Shown piece by piece: positions 1 through 6,270 of a stretch of DNA of 51,332 nt. Below the pieces are notes generated by a model. It did no database searches, was not told where the DNA came from, and was given only the letters and a program-made list of their open reading frames with translations. Each line of letters starts with the position of its first letter. Within the stretch, counting starts at the first letter, position 1. The DNA comes from an uncultured Clostridium sp. (GTDB taxonomy: Bacteria > Bacillota > Clostridia > Lachnospirales > Lachnospiraceae): contig CAMWYJ010000020.1 in NCBI GenBank assembly GCA_947178445.1, forward strand, positions 1 to 51,332, written 5' to 3'. The position numbers and the translations under genes were made by a program.

Positions 1-566
1 CAACGGTGACCTTAACATCAGACAATGGAAAATAGGCGGAGATGAAAGTAACGTTAACGGCAGCGTCAAATAAAAAGATTGATGTTAAGAAGGTACTGGT
101 TTCGACAGACAAGATGACCGTAGGCGTTGGCGAGAAGGTTCAACTGGAGGCAGCGGTTTATCCGAAAAACGCCTCTGACAAGAAGCTTACTTATAAGCCA
201 TCCAACAACAAAGTCACGGTGAGTAAGAACGGCAAAATAACTGCCCAGAAGACCGGAACCTGTAAGATTACCATAACATCTTCCAATAAGAAGAAGGCCG
301 TGGTGAAGGTAACAGTGAAAAAGAAACCAGGCAAGATTAGCCTGAATTCTAAAAAGAAGACACTGAAAGTTGGAAAGAAATTCCAGATTAAACCCAAACT
401 GCCTAATGGTACGGCGAGCTATAAGATTACGTATACTTCCAGCAAGAAGTCCGTAGCCACTGTTGCCCAGAACGGAACGGTAACAGCCAAGAAGAAAGGA
501 GATGCTGTTATCACAGTTAAGACCTATAATGGTAAAAAGGCAAACCTTAAAATTCATGTAAAATAA
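1..566 (+). pseudogene. 3' end of a BIG2 (bacterial Ig-like) surface protein, interrupted by an in-frame TAG
   Basis: The frame is open from position 3 and reads TVTLTSDNGK, then TAG at 33-35, then AEMKVTLTAAS and on to a stop at 566. The residues before the stop look like the last strands of a BIG2 domain, and those after it continue the same domain ending. Two further BIG2-like repeats follow (about residues 14-92 and 95-174 counted from the ATG at 42). They are Lys/Thr/Val rich, with the recurring V-x-V-x-x-x-GKITA and GTVTAKKKGDAVITV type strands. The ATG at 42 has only GGCGGAG abutting it, too close for a normal SD, so re-initiation there is doubtful. I infer a nonsense mutation in a longer extracellular adhesin-like protein, or two adjacent genes made by one. 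The upstream part lies outside the window. Confidence 0.6.
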
Positions 567-614
567 TATGGAAATGATATTGTTTAAAGAGGTTTAGGAT
601 TACCGTACGGAAAG

Positions 615-656
615 CCCCCATGGAACATTATTTGAGTGTTCCATGGGGGTTATTTA
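615..656 (+). terminator. intrinsic terminator after the BIG2 protein
   Basis: A perfect 13-bp stem (CCCCCATGGAACA at 615-627, complement at 637-649) with a 9-nt loop is followed by TTATTTATCTT. It lies between two convergent genes and ends only 3-10 bases before the stop of the minus-strand DUF2752 gene, so it may serve both strands. The plus-strand T-rich tail is the better one. Confidence 0.8.
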
Positions 657-658
657 TC

Positions 659-1045
659 TTATAGGAAATATCTGCACCATATACGCACCACGCCATATCC
701 AACAAGCAGCACAATACTGGCATACAGGATTACATTCTGCCAACGCTTCATCTGTCCTGAGCCTTCCCTGATATAGGTTATTGCACTTCCCGCACAGACT
801 GCACCGAGTGGAACAAGCAGCAGAAAAAGCACCGGATGGCACAGGAATGCTTCCTTAAAATCCAGCTGTATCAGTGCAATGCACATACCTGTGATGCCGC
901 ATCCCGGGCATTTCAGCCATGTTAGCTTGTGAAATGGGCATGGAATGGCGAGCCCTGTATATTGGAAAAAGATGCCATATACAAAACCCGCCATCAGGAT
1001 ACAAAGTGCATATGTAATAATCCGTATCAAACGCTTTGGTCTCAT
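659..1045 (-). CDS. DUF2752-family small membrane protein
   Basis: 128 aa. There are hydrophobic segments near residues 9-28, about 70-92 and 104-122. Between the first two sits CPFHKLTWLKCPGCGITG, the Cys-rich CPGCGxT signature that defines DUF2752. The function of this family is not known; the paired cysteines could bind a metal or form disulfides. It is the last of three minus-strand genes: its ATG begins 2 bases after the stop of the DUF4234-like gene, so it is probably translated by coupling. The SD is weak, which fits coupling. Family assignment is from motif recognition only. Confidence 0.75.
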   Translation of the reverse strand: MRPKRLIRIITYALCILMAGFVYGIFFQYTGLAIPCPFHKLTWLKCPGCGITGMCIALIQLDFKEAFLCHPVLFLLLVPLGAVCAGSAITYIREGSGQMKRWQNVILYASIVLLVGYGVVRIWCRYFL

Positions 1046-1047
1046 AA

Positions 1048-1380
1048 TTATGCCAGCTTATTTAAATCATTCTGCATGAGTGCGTATGCAACAATTGAGA
1101 ATCCAAACAGGCAAAGCAGAAGGTATGCAAGGCTGCTGTTGTTGGAGGGCATACCGTGGTCAATCTTTGCTTCGTCAATCTTTTCGCCCTGCTTGTATGC
1201 CCAATACAGACCGTAAATACTACATGTTATAAGGGAGAGAAGAAATGCAACGACACCGGAAGTCTCGTCTGTTCTTCTTGAAACTATATTGGTATCATCT
1301 GTAAGACATATAAACCAATAGATGCCATAGATGCCGCATGTCACAATGGATAAGATAATGCACTGATTTTGGAAAATCAT
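1048..1380 (-). CDS. DUF4234-like small membrane protein
   Basis: 110 aa with three or four hydrophobic helices (about residues 7-25, 44-62, 83-103). It contains the duplicated CGIYGIYWF / CSIYGLYWAYKQ pattern typical of DUF4234 (ITxGIYxxYW), ending in NDLNKLA. No enzymatic role is known for this family. Its ATG overlaps the stop of the upstream coiled-coil gene by 4 bases (ATGA, 1377-1380), which indicates one transcript. With the DUF2752 gene downstream it forms a compact cassette of three small proteins, two of them membrane proteins. Confidence 0.75.
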   Translation of the reverse strand: MIFQNQCIILSIVTCGIYGIYWFICLTDDTNIVSRRTDETSGVVAFLLSLITCSIYGLYWAYKQGEKIDEAKIDHGMPSNNSSLAYLLLCLFGFSIVAYALMQNDLNKLA

Positions 1381-1571
1381 TCTTTTCTGTCTGCTGTCGA
1401 GAAACTTTGTAGTTGTAACGATAACATCTCAACTACTTGGGCAAGTCGTTTATAGCCCTCCAGATTTTGTTTTTCATTCTCGGAGGACTGTTGTATCATG
1501 TCTGTTAGAGTAAGTTTGATATTAGCTACTTGATTTTCAAGATTTTCTATACGTTGTAATATTTCCTGCAT
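1377..1571 (-). CDS. small coiled-coil protein
   Basis: 64 aa, not recognised. Residues 1-60 have a heptad-like pattern of I/L/V with charged or Gln residues (IENLENQVANIKLTL...), so a short dimeric coiled coil is likely. There is no signal peptide and no membrane segment. The start is supported by AGGAG 8 bases upstream of the ATG. It is the first gene of the minus-strand cassette and overlaps the DUF4234-like gene by 4 bases. It may be a cytosolic partner of the two membrane proteins, but that is inference from position only. Confidence 0.65.
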   Translation of the reverse strand: MQEILQRIENLENQVANIKLTLTDMIQQSSENEKQNLEGYKRLAQVVEMLSLQLQSFSTADRKE

Positions 1572-1627
1572 ATGTTTACTCCTTATAGCAAGTATATATT
1601 AATATATTCAAATTCCTGTATTTTATT

Positions 1628-1671
1628 ATAGATGGCGAAAAGTTATTATAAATTTTCGTCATCTATATTTT
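1628..1671. other. strong hairpin upstream of the minus-strand cassette
   Basis: ATAGATGGCGAAAA (1628-1641) pairs with TTTTCGTCATCTAT (1653-1666), 14 bp with one G-U, followed on the plus strand by ATTTTT. It looks like an intrinsic terminator, but no plus-strand gene precedes it. On the minus strand the arm contains TATAAT (1624-1629), a possible -10 for the cassette. The rest of 1572-1904 is AT-rich and I see no gene in it. Confidence 0.5.
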
Positions 1672-1904
1672 TGAATTAATAGCATTTCAAACAGTTCGAC
1701 TACATAATTTGTTATATTATTTTACTGTATTTGTTCCCCTCATTTTTGCCCTTATTAGGACTTGTACTTGTAAGGAAAATCTAATAAACTGATATAAAAG
1801 GTAAAGGTGAAAAAACTGTCATAAATTTAGTGTTTATGCGGTATAACCGAGCCTTTGATAACAAAATATAACAGTTATTAAATATCTTGAAAAATCAGAA
1901 AGTC

Positions 1905-2414
1905 AAATTTCTGTTTAACGGGGTATTGAGGTTGCGGATTTCCTGGCAATTTAGGTTTTCGGTTTGCCAGGAAATCTGCAACCATTTACGTTTTCGTACC
2001 AAATAAAACATATGAATATTTTATGTTATGGTATCTTACTTACACTTTTTAAACCAGAGGAAATTTGTTTGCCTCTGGCGTAAGTCCAAAATTCCAATGA
2101 AAATTGCATAGGGTGTGGCGAAAACGCTGGGTGAAGGGGGATGAACAGATAAAATTCACGAAGTAACGTAGATTCGAGTGAGACCTTAAAAGCTTATAAT
2201 AAGTGCGACTTTTATGCAATGGAGAGGAGACTCAGTGAGAATGGGCACCTCGTTTTGTGCTCATTCTCATATGATTTGAGGCTCGTCGGAATGGTCTGCA
2301 TAACAGAGCACGTTTATAAGCTTTTAAGGTCTTACTCCTCACCACTTCCTTTCGTGAATTTTATCGTCCGTTTTCCACCATCAGCGTTTGGGAAAGATGC
2401 ACAAACCGGAATTT
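1905..2414 (+). repeat. nested-palindrome repeat element, copy A
   Basis: About 510 bp bounded by terminal inverted repeats AAATTTCTGTTT (1905-1916) and AAACCGGAATTT (2403-2414). Inside are further inverted repeats. (1) A 20-bp arm pair at 1930-1949 and 1964-1983 with one mismatch and a short loop. (2) CCAGAGG/CCTCTGG near 2055-2079. (3) Long arms carrying GATAAAATTCACG and CGTGAATTTTATC, then AAGCTTATAA/TTATAAGCTT. (4) At the apex, TGAGAATG-GCAC against GTGC-CATTCTCA around 2237-2270. It shares most of its length with element C and its two ends with element B. It has no convincing coding capacity and ends 16 bp before the -35 of the GntR operon. The family is not recognised. Confidence 0.8.
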
Positions 2415-2429
2415 AAATGTAAAAGTGTA

Positions 2430-2463
2430 TTGACACAGGTGGTACAGTGTGTTATAACTGTAC
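2430..2463 (+). promoter_or_regulatory. promoter with overlapping operator-like palindrome for the GntR-ABC operon
   Basis: TTGACA (2430-2435), 17-nt spacer, TATAAC (2453-2458). GTACAGT (2442-2448) and ACTGTAC (2457-2463) form an inverted repeat with an 8-nt spacer that brackets the -10. The position suits repression by the adjacent GntR-family regulator, i.e. autoregulation (inference). Confidence 0.7.
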
Positions 2464-2515
2464 TATAGGAAGTGATACAGTTAAAACAGTATGTTTGAAA
2501 GGAAGGAGGAAAAAC

Positions 2516-2896
2516 ATGATATTGCTGGACTTAAAGAGTAATACACCAATTTATGAACAGATTGTGGAGCAAATGAAGTTTAATGTTATGAAAGGTTATC
2601 TAAAGCCTGGGGACACGATTCCATCCGTCAGGAAGCTTGCATTGGAACTAAAGATTACTCCAGGCACGGTGGCGAAAGCATATCAGGAGCTGGAGCGACA
2701 GGAGATTATTGAGACAATCCGGGGAAAAGGAACCTTTATTGCGGGGGAAATTAAGCTGGAAGAGGACGAAAAACGTCTGTTGAATGTTAAGAAGCTGTTA
2801 AACAGTGCAATCATGGAGCTTAAGATGATGGGGTATGATAAAAAAATGGTTGTGGATTTAGTAAAGGGAATATATGAGGAGATGAGCGTATGTTAG
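2516..2896 (+). CDS. GntR-family (YtrA-type) transcriptional regulator
   Basis: 126 aa. The N-terminal winged helix-turn-helix (about residues 10-75) has the canonical PIYEQIVEQMK, LKPGDTIPSVRKLA and TPGTVAKAYQELE segments, and the wing ends IRGKGTF. The C-terminal tail is short (about 45 aa), as in the YtrA subfamily, which typically sits in front of ABC-2 transporter genes. The ATG at 2516 is chosen because GGAAGGAGG lies just upstream; the frame is open further 5' to 2447 but that part overlaps the promoter. The stop overlaps the ATP-binding gene by 7 bases. It probably represses its own operon through the palindrome over the -10. Confidence 0.92.
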   Translation: MILLDLKSNTPIYEQIVEQMKFNVMKGYLKPGDTIPSVRKLALELKITPGTVAKAYQELERQEIIETIRGKGTFIAGEIKLEEDEKRLLNVKKLLNSAIMELKMMGYDKKMVVDLVKGIYEEMSVC

Positions 2897-3807
2897 AGGT
2901 TAAAAATCTTTATAAGGGATATGGAAAAATACCGGTTTTAAAGGATATAAGCCTTACTGTAACGCCAGGGGAGATTCATGGATTGATTGGAGAGAACAGT
3001 GCAGGTAAGACGACTTTGATTAAATGTGTAGCTGGTATTTATAAGGCGGATCAGGGAGCCATTACTTATGATGGGAAAGCCATATATGACAATCCGGAAG
3101 TGAAAGAACATGTAGGGTATGTGGCAGATTACAATGAGTATATTGCAGGATATAGCGTGACAAGAATCGTACATATGTATGAGTGTTTTTATGAGAAGTT
3201 TAATAAACCGAAATTTAATGAATATAATAAAATATTTAAGCTTCCGGTTGACAGGAAAATTTCTTCGCTGTCCAAAGGGCAGAAAATGCGGCTGTCTTTT
3301 ATGCTCGAGATTTCTAAGGAGCCGGATTATCTAATCTTAGATGAGCCAACCTCCGGTCTGGACCCGGTGGCGAAAGCAAAGTTTTTTGAATTGCTGATTA
3401 GTGAGGTGGAGGAGCGAAATATTGGTGTACTGATAAGCTCACACAACTTAGACGGGTTAGAGCGAATATGCGATTCCGTTACCATGATGCATAAGGGCAA
3501 GGTGGAGCGTCAGCTTTCCATGGAAGACATGAAAGGGGAGCTTACCCGGTTAAATGCTGTCTTTGAGGGCGGGGCATCGAAGAAAGTGTATGAACTGCCA
3601 CAGATTTTAAAAATCAGTAATGTAGGAAGTATTTATACACTGATTGTTAAGGATTATGATGAGAAGTTTGCGGGAGAGCTTCGCAAAAATGGAGCAAGCT
3701 TTGTGGAGGAAATGGAAATTTCCTTAGAGGAGCTGTTTGTAGTACTAGAAGAGAGCCGGGAAAAAAACAGTCCGAATACAATGCAGCCAAACAGCAGTAA
3801 AGAATAA
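2890..3807 (+). CDS. ABC transporter ATP-binding protein
   Basis: 305 aa. Walker A is GENSAGKT at residues 34-41 (Ser where Gly is usual), the signature is LSKGQ, Walker B plus D-loop is YLILDEPTSGLDP near residue 150, and the switch His is in SSHN near 183. The LSKGQ form and the roughly 100-residue C-terminal extension match the BcrA/YtrB type that drives ABC-2 exporters or peptide-sensing and detoxification systems. Its ATG lies inside the last codons of the GntR gene, and the two permease genes follow directly. The substrate cannot be read from the sequence; cell-envelope antibiotic efflux or stress is the usual role of such operons. Confidence 0.92.
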   Translation: MLEVKNLYKGYGKIPVLKDISLTVTPGEIHGLIGENSAGKTTLIKCVAGIYKADQGAITYDGKAIYDNPEVKEHVGYVADYNEYIAGYSVTRIVHMYECFYEKFNKPKFNEYNKIFKLPVDRKISSLSKGQKMRLSFMLEISKEPDYLILDEPTSGLDPVAKAKFFELLISEVEERNIGVLISSHNLDGLERICDSVTMMHKGKVERQLSMEDMKGELTRLNAVFEGGASKKVYELPQILKISNVGSIYTLIVKDYDEKFAGELRKNGASFVEEMEISLEELFVVLEESREKNSPNTMQPNSSKE

Positions 3808-3822
3808 CAAGGGGGGACAGAT

Positions 3823-4794
3823 ATGAAGGATTTTGTAAAACTCACAAAAGAGACGTGGCAGTTCTATCTGACCAGCCTTTGTATTGCCTTGCTTCCGGTG
3901 GTCAGTAACAACATATATGTATTAAAGGAGCTAAAACCAGATGGTGAATCAAAACAAATATTGTATTCTATGGCGGATATATTTTTTGATAAGGCGGATG
4001 GATATGATCTGGTGAATTTCTGGGTTGCCCTGTTTGGTATGATACTGCTTTTGTTTGTAAGGCATTTTTCATTTATGGATAGGCGGGCGATGGAATTTGA
4101 GATGTTTTTGCCGGTAAAGAAAAGAATAGTTGTGATACATGATTATATATTCAGTTTAGGAGTGATTGTGATTCCATGGCTTGTTACGATGTGCACCTTT
4201 GCCATCGCACAGAGCAAAAATAATAACGCTGTTATCGCAGTAAATGGGGTGCTAAAGGGAGAAACAGTAAATGCCGACAGTGAGTTTTTAAAGACCGGGT
4301 TATACTATCTTCTTTATCTTGTCTGTGCATTTACGTTTTTCTATCTTGGTATTGTGATATGCAAAAATGGTATTGTGGGAATGGCAATTATGGCGGCAGT
4401 CTGGGGAACAGTATATTTTATGGTGGAAATTCCTGATACCAGAGCGATGTTTGGAAATCTTTTGACTCCGGAATTCTTTTTGGATTATATTTACCATACG
4501 CCATATGAGAAGAAAGGACTTTTGAACTTAGTAGGTATTACTGTTTTAATGATTCTTTTTATTATAATTGCTGCAGAAAAACGGGAGCTTTCAAGGGGGA
4601 AATGGTTTTATTTCCCATTGCTTGACTATTTACTGCCTATTTTATGTGGTATTTTTGCCGCAAACATATGCTATGCTATTTTCTGGGTTGCAGAGCTGGT
4701 ATCCGTAATAGTGGGAGCAGCAATATGTGGATTATTATTGCTTATGATGAAATGGGATAAGCATGGAAAATCCGATCGATTGGAGGTGAAATGA
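3823..4794 (+). CDS. ABC-2 type permease
   Basis: 323 aa with about six to eight hydrophobic segments (for example near residues 15-30, 65-83, 108-130, 162-180, 184-205, 235-250, 265-285 and 290-308). It has a strong SD (AAGGGGGG) just upstream and starts 15 bases after the ATPase stop. The next permease begins 1 base after its stop. It has no sequence motif beyond the membrane pattern, so the assignment rests on topology and its place in the operon. It probably forms a heterodimeric channel with the next gene product, energised by the ATPase. Confidence 0.8.
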   Translation: MKDFVKLTKETWQFYLTSLCIALLPVVSNNIYVLKELKPDGESKQILYSMADIFFDKADGYDLVNFWVALFGMILLLFVRHFSFMDRRAMEFEMFLPVKKRIVVIHDYIFSLGVIVIPWLVTMCTFAIAQSKNNNAVIAVNGVLKGETVNADSEFLKTGLYYLLYLVCAFTFFYLGIVICKNGIVGMAIMAAVWGTVYFMVEIPDTRAMFGNLLTPEFFLDYIYHTPYEKKGLLNLVGITVLMILFIIIAAEKRELSRGKWFYFPLLDYLLPILCGIFAANICYAIFWVAELVSVIVGAAICGLLLLMMKWDKHGKSDRLEVK

Positions 4795-4795
4795 T

Positions 4796-6088
4796 ATGAA
4801 AAAGCTGTTAAAACACGAGTGGAAATGTTATGGGAGCGCTATTTTACTGGTTGTTCTTGTTATGATTGGCTATCATCTCGGAACCGGATACTACTTTTTT
4901 TATCCGGATTGTAATATTACTACTTTTCTTAGTTATGAGCTTCCCTATGATTTAAGAAGTGCCTGCTATGTGGATATAGACAATATAATTATAACAGTAG
5001 TTGCGTATTGTATATTCAAATTATATCGATACCAGGCGGAGAGAAACAGCTATGGAAGAGAATTCCTTGCTACACTTCCACTGAAGAAAAGAACGGTTGA
5101 AATATTTTATTTGTGCGCTGATTGTGTGTTTGTACTTCTGCCAAATATTGTGTATTGGATTGGCAGTTTTATATATACAAAATGGTTATTTGCCCAATTT
5201 CATATAGAGATACCGTGGCTTTTTACGGCCATGCTTCCGGTGATTATTGTAACGGCGGCTTATCTGCTGATGCTGCTTGCAGCATCCCATTTTGTGGAAT
5301 CGTTAATCGTGAACGGAATCTGGAAGATATTTGGTGCGGCCGCAATGCTTATCATGTTGTCTGGAATACTGATTATGGTGGGAGAAACTGTGACGGAACA
5401 AAATGTGGAGGATATCAGTGGTTATATCTGGGCTCTTTTAATGATAGACGAAAGAGCATCAATATACGGCTATGATTATGAGGCACCTGCACCTGCGGGA
5501 TATGAAGAAAAATGGGATGATGTTTGGAAAGTTTATGAAGATATCAAAGACTCGCAGGATGCAGATATTAGGTTGGAGGATTTGTATAATGGCGAATATG
5601 GAATGGATGTAAAGATTTATTACGATGGGGGACCGGTTGATGAAGCATTTTATAAGATGGCAGAAGGACAGTTACCATATCCGGCTATGAGGGACGATTC
5701 TTCGACTGGTCGGCGTGTATGTGATGTAGCGTTAGACTGGTTACATTTTGATTATCAAATGAGAAGCTTTGAACATTATGGAAGGATACCAGAACCCGAA
5801 GTTGTATGGGGGAATTTTTTGTTGGCAGTTATGCTGTTAGCTTTTGCAATCCTGCTTGCTGATAAAAAAGAAGCAGCCAGCCAGATTTTTTATTTTCCCT
5901 TTGTAAAATATGTGTATGCGGTGTTAATTGGCATTACAATTTGCTGGATGGGAATGATGGCGGCGGAAAGTTTGTGGCATGCAGTACTGATTATCATAAG
6001 CAGTGTATTTGCAGCGGTATTGTGTGTACATTGGATGACACCAGAGCATAAAAACCTATTTGGCAGGAAGGAAAAAAAGAAAGCATAG
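4796..6088 (+). CDS. ABC-2 type permease with large extracytoplasmic domain
   Basis: 430 aa. Six or more membrane segments: about residues 13-28, 60-78, 102-120, 137-165, 176-195, then a soluble region of roughly 130 residues (about 200-335, rich in Asp/Glu/Tyr), then about 340-355, 365-385 and 395-415. The large domain between the membrane halves is where substrate binding or sensing would be expected in this class (inference). GGAGG of its SD is inside the end of the previous gene, so translation is coupled. It is the last gene of the operon and a terminator follows at 6115. Confidence 0.8.
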   Translation: MKKLLKHEWKCYGSAILLVVLVMIGYHLGTGYYFFYPDCNITTFLSYELPYDLRSACYVDIDNIIITVVAYCIFKLYRYQAERNSYGREFLATLPLKKRTVEIFYLCADCVFVLLPNIVYWIGSFIYTKWLFAQFHIEIPWLFTAMLPVIIVTAAYLLMLLAASHFVESLIVNGIWKIFGAAAMLIMLSGILIMVGETVTEQNVEDISGYIWALLMIDERASIYGYDYEAPAPAGYEEKWDDVWKVYEDIKDSQDADIRLEDLYNGEYGMDVKIYYDGGPVDEAFYKMAEGQLPYPAMRDDSSTGRRVCDVALDWLHFDYQMRSFEHYGRIPEPEVVWGNFLLAVMLLAFAILLADKKEAASQIFYFPFVKYVYAVLIGITICWMGMMAAESLWHAVLIIISSVFAAVLCVHWMTPEHKNLFGRKEKKKA

Positions 6089-6114
6089 CTGAAAAAGAAG
6101 GTTAAGTGTATTAA

Positions 6115-6150
6115 AAAAGGATTGCTGCAGCTTGTAGCAATCCTTTTCTA
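6115..6150 (+). terminator. intrinsic terminator of the GntR-ABC operon
   Basis: AAAAGGATTGCT (6115-6126) pairs perfectly with AGCAATCCTTTT (6136-6147) over a 9-nt loop. The A-tract and T-tract flanks make it usable in either direction. Confidence 0.85.
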
Positions 6151-6270
6151 ACAGAAAGAAGGATAATTGTAATAGTATTAGATTTAAAGAGCAGCAATAG
6201 CGGTATTTGTGATCTGTGTAAACTGGCTAATACCGCAGGAGGAACGTTGGCTTGGAAAGGAGTGGAGCAA

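Noticed and set aside
2219..2416. ORF of 65 codons with a similar ORF at 41143-41361 (minus), which looks like a conserved small protein
   Set aside because: The similarity comes from the shared palindromic repeat elements A and C. There is no SD, and the frame covers hairpin arms whose complementary halves are both translated.
2989..3012. Walker A of the ABC ATPase reading GENSAGKT instead of GxNGAGKT, as a sign of inactivation
   Set aside because: The invariant Gly-Lys-Thr and the other motifs are intact; Ser at that position should be tolerated.
5122..5475. 117-codon ORF within the second permease gene
   Set aside because: A different-frame shadow of a gene with a clear SD and membrane-protein pattern.
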